DNA of 64,000 nt from Candidatus Caenarcanales bacterium (GTDB lineage: Bacteria > Cyanobacteriota > Vampirovibrionia > 2-02-FULL-35-15). Position numbers and translations under genes: made by a program. This document shows positions 53,140-61,759 of this stretch, in pieces. Numbering within the stretch: position 1 is the stretch's first letter; the number at the start of each line of letters is the position of its first letter. Below the pieces are notes generated by a model. It was not told the DNA's origin. It made no database searches and saw nothing but the letters and a program-made list of their open reading frames with translations. The stretch lies in NCBI GenBank assembly GCA_020050435.1, contig JAGVKQ010000023.1, positions 62,001-126,000 of the forward strand, given 5' to 3'.

Positions 53140-53262
53140 CTTAAACAAAGACAATCCAGAAGCAAAACAAAATTGGGCAGAAATACTACTACAATACTGT
53201 AAATTAGACACCATGGCTATGGTAATTATTTGGTTGCATTGGGAGAGGCTAGTTAAGAAATA
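53140..53262 (+). pseudogene. C-terminal fragment of a DUF2779 nuclease
   Basis: Codons reading NKDNPEAKQNWAEILLQYCK then LDTMAMVIIWLHWERLVKK match the last ~35 residues of the DUF2779 protein at 28819-30606, with high nucleotide identity. The tail after LHW differs (ERLVKK against KNQY), so it came from a related but distinct copy. No upstream coding sequence remains; the left edge is at about 53140. Confidence 0.88.
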
Positions 53263-53424
53263 AGGTTTTACTAAAATAACAAAACTTTTATATAATTCTT
53301 GAATTTCAATCCTGTATATGATACAAATTTACTCAATTAAAGGGATTTATAGAGTTTAGTCAAAGTAGATTAACCTTACTGTTAGTGGACAGACTACTAA
53401 CAATTTACCTTTAAAGGAGACAAT

Positions 53425-53769
53425 ATGGACCTTAGAACTGATTTTATAAATGCAATTCACTCAATGAATAAACTGGAAATAACTTTCTTTTCAAAAGAAG
53501 ACAAGGGAAATTTAATAAGGCTTTGCGCACCTCTAGATATAGGACCTATGAGAAGAAATAATCAAATAATAAATAACGGGATAGAAATGTTTCACGTATG
53601 GGATTATTCAAGCGATAAGAAACCGCATCCTTTAGCATTACATTCTATTAAAATAAAAAGCTACAGGGTACTAAAAGACAAGTTTGATCCTGGAGATTTT
53701 GATTTTAGTGTTTTCAAGTACTCATTTTTTATTCCAAGAGACTGGGGAAAAGATACAGTATCAATCTAA
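53425..53769 (+). CDS. Conserved hypothetical protein
   Basis: AAAGGAG lies 5 nt upstream of the ATG. The 114-aa product has LEITFFSKEDKGNLIRLCAP and DIGPMRR then HVWDYSSDKKPHPLAL, a pattern (basic-residue pocket, HxWDY.SD) that recalls WYL-type ligand domains but is shorter. No DNA-binding domain is present. Unknown function; could be a single-domain regulator. Confidence 0.65.
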   Translation: MDLRTDFINAIHSMNKLEITFFSKEDKGNLIRLCAPLDIGPMRRNNQIINNGIEMFHVWDYSSDKKPHPLALHSIKIKSYRVLKDKFDPGDFDFSVFKYSFFIPRDWGKDTVSI

Positions 53770-53845
53770 CTATAACTGGGCTATAAAGATTAGTGCTGAC
53801 TGGGTTTTAGATTTAAAGGAATGATGAGTATAATTACATCTATAA

Positions 53846-54613
53846 ATGCAAGAAATATTAGAAAAAATTAAGCCTGGCGACATAATACTAACGGGCAAAA
53901 GAGGGTTTCTATTAAATTCATTACCAATAAGATTTTCTAATTTTTTCAAATCAGGAATAAAGAATAGATTATGGACACATTCGGCTATTTACATTGGTGA
54001 TGATTATATTATTGAGTCCATAATTTCACCAAGCAAAGGTGTTATCAAAAGGAAATTGTCCGATTCTTATTTAAAGAACGAATATGATATTTTAACTTTA
54101 AGAAGAATCCCATACACTAAATACAATTATTCAAAAGTAGTAAATTATTGTAAAAGTAGGGAAAAATCTGGCTATGATTTCAAAGCGTTAACTTATTTTT
54201 TCTTAATGGAGATAATCCCTTCACCATTAGTTTCTTTAATTTCTAATGATACCGTAGACCAACTATTAAACAATAGTAATAATTATTTCTGCTCAGAACT
54301 TGTAGCTGAAGCACTATTAATGTCGGGGGACTATTGTTTTGATAGAGCTCCTAATCAGATAAGACCTTTAGATTTTTTAAGAAATAGCTACTGTTTTCAA
54401 ATAATCCATGAAGATAAAGCCAAAGAACCAAACTGGAAAAATACAGTTTTTAACATAGGGTATTTCATAGGAATAATTATTTGGGGAATAATCTTAATAT
54501 CAATAGTATTAAGTATATTAATAATAATTGCTACTGCTTTCATATTTTTTTTGGGCAAAACAAAGAAAAAAGATGAGCCTAATATAGAGCCTAAAGTTCA
54601 AAATGAACTATAA
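53846..54613 (+). CDS. Permuted NlpC/P60-like hydrolase with C-terminal membrane helix
   Basis: The 255-aa product opens with ILEKIKPGDIILTGKRG and has the catalytic His in WTHSAIYIGDDYIIE and the Cys in NNYFCSELVAEALL, the circularly permuted order of YiiX/YebB-type papain-like amidases. A hydrophobic helix near the end (about 212-240) anchors it to the membrane, followed by a lysine-rich tail. These enzymes cleave amides in peptidoglycan or lipids. Confidence 0.82.
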   Translation: MQEILEKIKPGDIILTGKRGFLLNSLPIRFSNFFKSGIKNRLWTHSAIYIGDDYIIESIISPSKGVIKRKLSDSYLKNEYDILTLRRIPYTKYNYSKVVNYCKSREKSGYDFKALTYFFLMEIIPSPLVSLISNDTVDQLLNNSNNYFCSELVAEALLMSGDYCFDRAPNQIRPLDFLRNSYCFQIIHEDKAKEPNWKNTVFNIGYFIGIIIWGIILISIVLSILIIIATAFIFFLGKTKKKDEPNIEPKVQNEL

Positions 54614-54743
54614 ATAAGTTTTTAGCTTTTTATAAGATTGATGATACTAGCCTAACATTGGGTTTAGATTTGAAAGATATTTAATTATCAGCTCTTATCA
54701 TGAGCCCTAATTAGTTTAAATGTATATTTTCAATTATAAAATA

Positions 54744-57158
54744 TTAACTTCTTTGATAATCTTTATTTCCACACTCACACCTTAAATTTTTATACTTCTC
54801 AACATATTCAATCAACTTATTACAATCACTACATTTCAATAAGATTTCTAATTCAATAATCTTATCCCAAGCAGCGCTTAAATCATCAACATTAGTGCTT
54901 GTAGAATTATCATGAGATTCAAGATTCCCTAACACTGTTGTTGTAATAAGCTTTTCAAAAACTTCTTTATGAACGACTTTAGGATACTTTTTTAATTGAG
55001 AATTTACCGCTTGGCATAATTCATTAGGGGTTCTTTGTTCATTAAAGTCATTTAACCTAAAGGGGAGTTCAGCTTTAATTTTAAATGCTACTTCTTTAAG
55101 TAGTTTTTCAAGGTATATTCTTACATCATTCCCTAAACTTTCAGCAATTCTATTTTCTATGTTAGAAATTATTTTCTGTCTTAAGGACTTGGTTATTTCT
55201 TCAATTTTTGATCCATCATTATTATCCCATTTAATATTTTTAACAATCCATTTACCTTTTACCAATCTTGAAAAAATTTGAAACCAGCTTTCTTCATGTG
55301 TAAAAGCAATAATTTGGTGCTCTTTAGAATACTTATGAATTAATAACTCTGCAAATCTTTGCCTATGAGTTGAATCAAAGCTTGATATTACATCATCAAG
55401 AATAAACATTTTATTACATTTATTATACTTATTCATAGACATAAGAAAATATGCAATACCCAAACTATTAATTCTTGATTCATTAAAATATTTTTTTGGT
55501 GGGTAATCTTTATTACCCTGAAAATCATAATAAAGAGTTATACCATTAAGGTCACCAGTTTCTTCATCTTCCAGCAAACTCAAACTAACATTTTGTATCC
55601 TTCCATCTGTATACATTTCTTGATATAAATCATTAATATCTTTAGATAAATTTGTCAAGAAGTTAGTAAGACCTTCTTTTTGCTTTTTTAGAAATTCAGA
55701 ATAAGAGATTCTAAGTGATTCAACAAGCAGTTTATACACTTCTTGCTCTTTATTTAATTCTACTTTTCTTAGATATGCTATTTTTGCTCTTGTTAGTTTT
55801 TCTAATATATCAAATCTTAAATTATCTTTTTTTTGTTTTTTAATTGTTTCTATTCTAGAAGTCAACTCTTCAATAGTTGCTTTTAACTCTTTTTCATCAA
55901 TTTGTGGCTCATCAATAATTTTTATTTTTCCACACTCAAGCTTATTCTCCCTCAATAATTTTCCATATTTATTTAAATTATTCACCAAATCAGTTACGCT
56001 GATTTTCAATTCAGAATATGCTACTTCTGTTAAATGCTTCTCTCTTAATGTAAAAGTCCATTGTTCAATACAAAGATCTAACAGATTTTGAGTTTCTTTT
56101 TTAAGTTCTTTATTTTTATCTACTTCTTCTTTCTGCTTTTTAAGCTTATCCATTCTTTCGCTAATTTCAGACAGTAACTCATCCTTATTCTTATTTTGTA
56201 AACATAAAGGACATTCATCCTCATCAACAAATCCATTCCTTAAAAGACTTACACCCGCATTTAAAAGAAGTTCAAATTCTTGATTTTTCAATGTCTCAAT
56301 ATTTTCAGAAATAGATTTATAGTGTTCTATATATTTACTATGAAGTTCTTTTAAGTTGGATAGCTGAGGAATTAATGCAGCCAATTGGTCCTTAATTCTA
56401 ATTAAAAAATTAATTTCTTCAGTAATTTTTCCATCTTCAGCTTGTTTTATTAAATCAATAGTTTTATTTACATCATTTAAAGATTCTAATTTTCTTATTG
56501 GAAGTGGTGAAATCAATTCATTTATAGCATTAATAAACTCTACTTCAGAATTGACATTTTGCTTTAGTGTTTCCAACAAATATCCTTGCTCTCTACTTTT
56601 TGCATCTTCAAATGATTTCGCTTCCATTTCTGATTTTAACTTATTCAAGGAAGCTCTGAGTTTATCTTTTCTATCCGTTACCACATTAAAACCAATAATT
56701 TTCGACAAACTTTCAAGCTTTTCAGATTTTTTCCCTATAACAAATCTAGCGAGTTCTTGATTTCGCAACATTATATGTTCATTTTTTCTTGTTGCTTCTA
56801 AGTAATTTTTAAACTCTTGAGATTCGTTAGAAAAAACTGTATCTAGATTCCCTCTATTGTTGGTTACAATTGATTTTCTACAATTCAGCTTATTATCAGA
56901 GAATTCAATCTCGACAAAAGCTTCTTCAGAAGGAGCCAAATTAACATTCCGAAGAGCTGGAATTCCACCTCGACCAATTTCTTCATTAGACAAATGTTCA
57001 ACCGAACCTTTGTAAAACCATTCTATTGCGTCTGTTATACTGCTTTTTCCACTTCCATTATCGCCATAAATCAGTATTGATTCCCCGTCCAAGGGGAGTT
57101 CAATTTCTTTTTTAATTCCTCTTATTCCTTTGATATGTAATTTTTTAATTTTCGCCAC
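54744..57158 (-). CDS. SMC/RecN-like AAA ATPase with zinc hook
   Basis: The 804-aa protein has an N-terminal Walker A (GDNGSGKSS, 32-40) and signature-like region, two long coiled-coil arms, a CPLC zinc-hook-like motif (DEDECPLCLQNK) between them, and a C-terminal half with FNESRINSLGIAYFL and Walker B MFILDDVISSFD, then QIIAFTHEESWF. The end carries CSDC and CEC, a zinc ribbon. It fits the Rad50/SMC-like ATPases of bacterial defence. The upstream small gene overlaps it by 14 bp; a GIY-YIG nuclease gene precedes that. It probably senses or holds DNA for its nuclease partner. Confidence 0.88.
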   Translation of the reverse strand: MAKIKKLHIKGIRGIKKEIELPLDGESILIYGDNGSGKSSITDAIEWFYKGSVEHLSNEEIGRGGIPALRNVNLAPSEEAFVEIEFSDNKLNCRKSIVTNNRGNLDTVFSNESQEFKNYLEATRKNEHIMLRNQELARFVIGKKSEKLESLSKIIGFNVVTDRKDKLRASLNKLKSEMEAKSFEDAKSREQGYLLETLKQNVNSEVEFINAINELISPLPIRKLESLNDVNKTIDLIKQAEDGKITEEINFLIRIKDQLAALIPQLSNLKELHSKYIEHYKSISENIETLKNQEFELLLNAGVSLLRNGFVDEDECPLCLQNKNKDELLSEISERMDKLKKQKEEVDKNKELKKETQNLLDLCIEQWTFTLREKHLTEVAYSELKISVTDLVNNLNKYGKLLRENKLECGKIKIIDEPQIDEKELKATIEELTSRIETIKKQKKDNLRFDILEKLTRAKIAYLRKVELNKEQEVYKLLVESLRISYSEFLKKQKEGLTNFLTNLSKDINDLYQEMYTDGRIQNVSLSLLEDEETGDLNGITLYYDFQGNKDYPPKKYFNESRINSLGIAYFLMSMNKYNKCNKMFILDDVISSFDSTHRQRFAELLIHKYSKEHQIIAFTHEESWFQIFSRLVKGKWIVKNIKWDNNDGSKIEEITKSLRQKIISNIENRIAESLGNDVRIYLEKLLKEVAFKIKAELPFRLNDFNEQRTPNELCQAVNSQLKKYPKVVHKEVFEKLITTTVLGNLESHDNSTSTNVDDLSAAWDKIIELEILLKCSDCNKLIEYVEKYKNLRCECGNKDYQRS

Positions 57159-57375
57159 TTGCTAATTTTTCCTTTTTTAATTCAGCCAGAGCATTATAAA
57201 TCTTTGTATCAGAAAAAGTGTTTTCCTTATGTAATCGCAAAAGAATATCTGCTATCTCAGGGTCTACTCCTTCAACAGATTTTAAATTAGAAAAAAAGTC
57301 ATCTACTATTTTTTGCCCACTAATTTCTAATTCTTCCTCTATTTGCTCTCTTTTATTAGTTATTATTGAACTCAT
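57145..57375 (-). CDS. Small helical protein linked to SMC-like ATPase
   Basis: The 76-aa product is charged and helical (REQIEEELEISGQKIVDDFF, ALAELKKEKLASGEN). It has no known domain. It overlaps the ATPase gene by 14 bp and follows the GIY-YIG gene by 21 bp, so the three are likely translated from one mRNA and could form a complex. It might be a regulator or adaptor of the nuclease and ATPase. Confidence 0.7.
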   Translation of the reverse strand: MSSIITNKREQIEEELEISGQKIVDDFFSNLKSVEGVDPEIADILLRLHKENTFSDTKIYNALAELKKEKLASGEN

Positions 57376-57396
57376 ATTTTTCTCTTTTCTTCCTTA

Positions 57397-57849
57397 TTAC
57401 TCAAAGTATTGCCAATTAATTAACAGCTTTAAATTTACATCAAAGTTTAAGACTTCAAAGCCTGACTTATTATTGCATATAGGATAAACGCCATAATTTT
57501 GTACAAAATCTAAAATAAAATAACTTTCAAGATCTTCAATTCTATACTTCCAAATATTTTTAAGCATTTCAAAGTTAAGGTATGTAAAATAAGTATTATC
57601 AATCGATCTATAATTTTTAATCCCCATATTCCCTGAAGTCCCATCATAATGGCTACAGATTCTACTTCCTATACTGTTAGTTCTCATTTCACTCATACCA
57701 ATGTAAATCAATTTTGAGCTCTTTGACGGATAATTAATAGACTTACTCTGCAAAAAAATGAAATACAAACCAACCATTCCTTGCAAACTTTGAAAATTGT
57801 TAGGCTCAAATTTTGCTGGTGAATCAAAGTTTATTTTATACGTATTCAT
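57397..57849 (-). CDS. GIY-YIG nuclease-like protein
   Basis: The product (150 aa from ATG 57849; a TTG at 57873 is possible) shows GIY-YIG landmarks: MVGLYFIFL (GIY), KLIYIGMSE (YIG), the catalytic Arg in GSRICSHYDG, and the metal Glu in IEDLESYFILDFVQ followed by GVYPICNNK. Motif order and spacing match small single-domain GIY-YIG endonucleases. It is first in the operon with the 76-aa and SMC-like ATPase genes. It probably cuts DNA under ATPase control. Confidence 0.78.
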   Translation of the reverse strand: MNTYKINFDSPAKFEPNNFQSLQGMVGLYFIFLQSKSINYPSKSSKLIYIGMSEMRTNSIGSRICSHYDGTSGNMGIKNYRSIDNTYFTYLNFEMLKNIWKYRIEDLESYFILDFVQNYGVYPICNNKSGFEVLNFDVNLKLLINWQYFE

Positions 57850-57988
57850 CTTATTTTGTAATAATTCTACCAATTTTGAATCTTCTTAACCATCTATTTC
57901 TAACTCAGCATAAGATACACACTATTTAGCCTTCAAATCAGCACATATTCAAGCTTGCCTAAAATTTTATAACTGAAAAAGCCACCTA

Positions 57989-58846
57989 TTAATTTCTTAC
58001 AAAAATCGAATGAAAGTAATCACTGTAAAATGGATCTATTCCTGCAGCTTTATAATCCTCCATCATAATCATTTCACCGATGGGACTTGGATGCTTTGGA
58101 AGCTTGTCTGTTTTATCAAGATCAATATATCCAGTAGGATTTTTTCTTATACCATGGGTACAGGCAAATCCATAGCCTTCTGGCTCAAAGCCATTAGTTT
58201 TAGGTCCAAGAATTACCCCATCACCACTAAGGGTAACTGCTTCTATATTTCCCATAATAGATCCACATATATTTTCTATTTCAGGTCTAGTTTCTCTGTT
58301 ATTTCTAAACGGAGACTCAATACCACACAGGTAAAATACTACTCTACCTTTATTACCAGTTGCTCTGGCTTCTTCCAGGAATGGTACGATATCATTTTTT
58401 CTAAAATAAGAACCAAATTCTCCAAATTCTTTAAACTCATTTTTAAGTCTAATATTTTTGCCTAATTGAAAATCTACTCCTACATAGGATCTTGCACCAA
58501 ATATTTGTGCAATTACCCTTGGCATAAAGGAACTAGCTGGATTCCCACAACCAAGATCAACAAAAACCTTACCTGCAATTAATTTCTTTAATTTCATGCC
58601 TAACTCATTTAATCTAGATGATTCCAATGCTTCTAATACTTGCTTTTGTATATTAGGATCTTCTACTAATTGCTTGTATGTTAATGCTGGTAATCCTAAG
58701 TCTAATTCTTTAATAAGGCTAGTTGAATGAGCTTTTTGAAGGATATTAAAACATGTTTTAGCTTGGATTTCATCAGTTGGAAATATTTTCCTATAAGGAG
58801 CAGGTGTTGAGAGTTGTGCAGATGATGGTTTTATGATTTGACCCAT
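57989..58846 (-). CDS. Putative class I SAM-dependent methyltransferase-like protein
   Basis: The 285-aa product has a Rossmann-type glycine loop in AGKVFVDLGCGNP, followed by SYVGVDFQLGKNI as the second acidic motif and RVVFYLCGIESP. The C-terminal part contains SPIGEMIMMEDYK. These fit a class I methyltransferase core; no target motif (NPPY, for instance) is present, so the substrate is not DNA adenine by sequence. Standalone gene in the island. Confidence 0.7.
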   Translation of the reverse strand: MGQIIKPSSAQLSTPAPYRKIFPTDEIQAKTCFNILQKAHSTSLIKELDLGLPALTYKQLVEDPNIQKQVLEALESSRLNELGMKLKKLIAGKVFVDLGCGNPASSFMPRVIAQIFGARSYVGVDFQLGKNIRLKNEFKEFGEFGSYFRKNDIVPFLEEARATGNKGRVVFYLCGIESPFRNNRETRPEIENICGSIMGNIEAVTLSGDGVILGPKTNGFEPEGYGFACTHGIRKNPTGYIDLDKTDKLPKHPSPIGEMIMMEDYKAAGIDPFYSDYFHSIFVRN

Positions 58847-59021
58847 AATAAATCTTTTTTATAAAAATAAATGTATTCACTTACATTAATACAAAGTAAT
58901 AAAAAAAATATTTTTTATAATTACGAGCTATTCAATGTTAATTATTTTTAATGGACTAGTACTTATCTACTACCTATAGCCTTCAAATCTGCATAAAATC
59001 ACATCAACTAAGCAAAGCCTA

Positions 59022-59606
59022 TTAACTCTTAAGTCTATCAATTAAATCTTCAACTGGAATAATTCCATCACCCAATTGGCCTTCAGATTTAGATATAAAA
59101 ACTCCAGTTTGGTTGTAAATATCTTCCAACACTACATCTATTTGTGGACAGAGAACAAGACAATCGCCAGTAGATGGGTTTTTACTGCCATTTAAATTTT
59201 TATAATCAATAACTAAATCTACATCAGAAGGGTGGGAAAATAATTCATAATTACAATGTACAAGAAGTACTTCATCCCCAACTTTCATATGAGACTTTGA
59301 ACCTTCAAAATGATCATGAATAAAATCATAAGAATACTTTTTAGGATAAATACCCCATCTAGGTTCTCCTTCGACATGACTTCCTGTTATACCAACAGGC
59401 ATGACTTGAAATCTTCCATATCTGCCATCAATAATTTTTGGTAACATATCACTTGCCATTTCCAAAGCAGTTACTACAGCAGCTTTTGACAAAAGAACAG
59501 CCTCATCACTTTCTGCAATTCCACCAGATGTAAATCCAGGAGTACTAGATTGAGTTCTAGTATAGTGATTTGTTCTAAAGGTGCGTACAGGACAAATACG
59601 TGTCAT
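59022..59606 (-). CDS. Nucleotidyltransferase-fold-like hypothetical protein
   Basis: The frame opens at 59681, but AGGAAA lies 8 nt before ATG 59606, giving 194 aa. VGITGSHVEGEP (G-S-x-x-x-G), SDVDLVIDYKN (DxD) and CPQIDVVLED resemble the three acidic elements of the minimal nucleotidyltransferase fold, as in CCA-adding or MNT proteins. A long insertion separates the GS and DVD elements, which is unusual. Standalone; target unknown. Confidence 0.55.
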   Translation of the reverse strand: MTRICPVRTFRTNHYTRTQSSTPGFTSGGIAESDEAVLLSKAAVVTALEMASDMLPKIIDGRYGRFQVMPVGITGSHVEGEPRWGIYPKKYSYDFIHDHFEGSKSHMKVGDEVLLVHCNYELFSHPSDVDLVIDYKNLNGSKNPSTGDCLVLCPQIDVVLEDIYNQTGVFISKSEGQLGDGIIPVEDLIDRLKS

Positions 59607-59872
59607 AAATGCATTTCCTACTAATAAATGCTTGGATAAAAATACTCTAGCATAGGCAAATAGTAGAAATATTAAATCCATCTAATCTAAAACTAAAGAA
59701 AATATAAACAAGGGGGTTTTATCAGTTTTTTGTAGCCTTAATAACTTCAAATCAGAATGCCCTAAAGCAAGTGGAGTTATATTAATAGGCTTTCCAAAGT
59801 TTCCTAACAACAAACAATCAACAATTATAAAGCTATAAAAGTTTTACTTGATTAATTTTTAATAGTGATTTT

Positions 59873-60262
59873 TTATTTTTCACTCTTATCTCTTAAACTG
59901 TTTAAAAGCTTAATATGCTTATTTTTAATTCTTTCATATATTTCTTTAGCTAAATCTTGCTTATATGTATGAGAGGTTAGATTTCTATCCTCAAGCATAT
60001 CTATCCAACCTTGACCGTCTTCAAATAGTTTTTCTCTAAAAGCTTCTTTAATAGTTATTTTTGGAGAATTTGTGCTAACCCCTCTTTCTTGAAGTATTGC
60101 CCTTAAAAGTTTCCATGCTAATTCAAAAGTAAATTCAAATCTTTGAATAGTACCATCAAGAATAGTAGAACTCTTTGATAGATCCTCTTTTAATGATTCA
60201 TTAAGTCTATTTAATGCTTCTTTATAATCTATAAGCAATTCTTTTATTTTACTTTGATTCAT
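59873..60262 (-). CDS. HEPN-domain protein (HI0074 family)
   Basis: The 129-aa helical protein belongs to the HI0074/nucleotidyltransferase substrate-binding family of HEPN domains: RFEFTFELAWKLLRAILQER and DMLEDRNLTSHTYKQ. RNLTSH is the R-x4-H motif of HEPN ribonucleases. HEPN/MNT pairs are type VII toxin-antitoxin modules, where MNT AMPylates the HEPN toxin. It overlaps the MNT frame by 14 bp. Confidence 0.88.
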   Translation of the reverse strand: MNQSKIKELLIDYKEALNRLNESLKEDLSKSSTILDGTIQRFEFTFELAWKLLRAILQERGVSTNSPKITIKEAFREKLFEDGQGWIDMLEDRNLTSHTYKQDLAKEIYERIKNKHIKLLNSLRDKSEK

Positions 60263-60551
60263 ACAGAACTTTTCCTTTAAGGACAGCCTCTTTTAAACTA
60301 TCTTTTGTTATACCATAAAAGTTTATTAAATCAATTTTTAAAGGTGTAGAAAGCTCTTCTTCTAAGTTAAAATGAACTAGATTTACATCAGAACTATCCC
60401 AACTTTCATCGACTATAGCTATATCGATATCAGAAGTTTCTCTATAAGTATCCGTGGCTCTAGAACCATATAAAACTATCTTTTTAACAGGCTTATGAGA
60501 AAGTATCTTTTCAATTAACTCTTCGGTTAACTTATCTGGAACACCGTTAAT
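60249..60551 (-). CDS. MNT nucleotidyltransferase antitoxin without canonical start
   Basis: The minus-strand frame from about 60603 to the TAA at 60249 reads KKIVLYGSRATDTYRETSDI with DIAIVDESWD and KIDLINFYG, a clear MNT domain (GS...DxD). It overlaps the HEPN gene by 14 bp. No ATG, GTG or TTG occurs between the upstream TAG and the domain; ATT at 60551 is the best candidate start. Either it uses ATT, or the start was lost. Confidence 0.7.
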   Translation of the reverse strand: MNGVPDKLTEELIEKILSHKPVKKIVLYGSRATDTYRETSDIDIAIVDESWDSSDVNLVHFNLEEELSTPLKIDLINFYGITKDSLKEAVLKGKVLYESK

Positions 60552-60660
60552 TTTATTTTTAATACTTATATTTTTAAAGGATTTATTTAAGTTTAAAAGT
60601 AAATCCTATCCCGCTAATTAAGATATATCTGGAAGCCCAAACTTGTTTTGAGCATTATTT

Positions 60661-60671
60661 AAACTGGCGGG
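60661..60671. repeat. Putative attachment site within tRNA-Asp 3' end
   Basis: AACTGGCGGGG includes the last acceptor-stem bases, discriminator and CCA of tRNA-Asp and two bases beyond. It is the direct repeat partner of 50298-50308. Confidence 0.45.
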
Positions 60672-60740
60672 GCCGACGAGACTCGAACTCGCGACCTCAT
60701 GCGTGACAGGCATGCGTTCTAACCAACTGAACTACGACCC
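60664..60740 (-). tRNA. trnD: tRNA-Asp (GTC anticodon)
   Basis: Read on the minus strand the gene begins GGGGTCGTAGTTCAG. The acceptor stem GGGGTCG/CGGCCCC pairs with one wobble, the D-arm is TCAGTTGGTTAGA, the anticodon loop CTGTCAC gives GTC, and the T arm has GTTCGAGTC. The discriminator G and the encoded CCA end at 60664. Upstream (60741-60770) are short ATAAGTTG repeats. Its 3' end equals the 11-nt repeat at 50298. Confidence 0.97.
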
Positions 60741-60941
60741 CGTATAAGTTGCAAGTTATAAGTTGTAAGTCTCAAGGAGAACTTAAAGCTTTAAATTGCA
60801 CTGGTAAATTTTACCAAAGTAATATCAACGTCACTATTTTTTTAATCAGGATTCGGAAAGGCAAGGATTATTATAACTTAATTGATATTAGATAGAAGAA
60901 ATTTAAGCCAAATACCCATAATGAAATGTAATAACAATAGC

Positions 60942-61613
60942 TTAAATACTATTATTTTCACAGACATCTGGTGTTAGATTGCTATTTTGATCTGCATTTA
61001 GAGCATTATATAATCTGTCCAAATACTTATCTGTATTTTTCTTTACCACTAAAGCAATTTCACTTGGAATACATTGATTGTTAATTATAGGCTGTGACAT
61101 TCCTCCGCTACTAGAAGAACCACTACCAGACATACCAGCCATAGTTCCTGCCATAGTAGTACTACAGCCTGCTCTTTCTGGGTGATGACCACAGATACAT
61201 TTCACATCTCCAGCCGTGCAGTGATGAAAAGCAATTTCAGCTTCTGGGCTTTCCTCTAATCTATTACCAGTAATAGCATCACACGATGTATTTAAAATAT
61301 TTTCAATTCTTTCACTAATAGCATCATAGTAAAGTTTCAAGATTTCAGCATTACATCCACCATCAGTTTTAATAAGTTTAATCAATGGTTCCCTATTAAA
61401 AGCTTTATAGTTTATAAAATGCTCTGTTTGATATTTTTTTGTTTTTTTAATTTCATGATGAATACCGTTTAAAGCTTCTAAAGCTATCTGGTCCTGAATA
61501 AACTGGGGAATAGTGTTTGAGCTTTTCGCATGAATAGAAGTAGATTCTGATTTTACAAAAAAAGTGAAAATAATTGAGACTATGATTAAAAGAAGAGATG
61601 ATTTGATTTTCAT
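60942..61613 (-). CDS. Secreted cysteine-containing protein
   Basis: The 223-aa product has a signal peptide (about 1-30), a helical middle (LEALNGIHHEIKKTKKYQ), a cysteine region (HCTAGDVKCICGHHPERAGC) and a Gly/Ser-rich segment (MSGSGSSSSGGMSQ). Disulfide bonds are likely. No family recognised. Divergent from the gene at 61760. Confidence 0.68.
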   Translation of the reverse strand: MKIKSSLLLIIVSIIFTFFVKSESTSIHAKSSNTIPQFIQDQIALEALNGIHHEIKKTKKYQTEHFINYKAFNREPLIKLIKTDGGCNAEILKLYYDAISERIENILNTSCDAITGNRLEESPEAEIAFHHCTAGDVKCICGHHPERAGCSTTMAGTMAGMSGSGSSSSGGMSQPIINNQCIPSEIALVVKKNTDKYLDRLYNALNADQNSNLTPDVCENNSI

Positions 61614-61759
61614 AATTAATCTCCTAGATCCTTAGCTTGATTATATATAGTTTTGCTTTCTAGTTATTAAATTTGGATTTTATAACTTTACCTATAAGTA
61701 AAAACGTAAGAACCAACTCTAATTAAGCTATAATCTGATGTATAAAGGAGAAATAAGTT

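Larger units (their letters stand above)
50298..60671. mobile_element. Putative 10.4-kb tRNA-Asp-associated genomic island
   Basis: The interval between the 11-nt repeats carries only accessory genes: toxin-antitoxin, RhuM fragment, transposase, DUF6602 and DUF2779-remnant nucleases, GIY-YIG/SMC-like ATPase, methyltransferase-like, nucleotidyltransferase-like and HEPN/MNT genes. It lies downstream of the tRNA 3' end, as integrated elements do. No integrase gene is seen, so it may be a remnant or non-autonomous. Confidence 0.42.
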
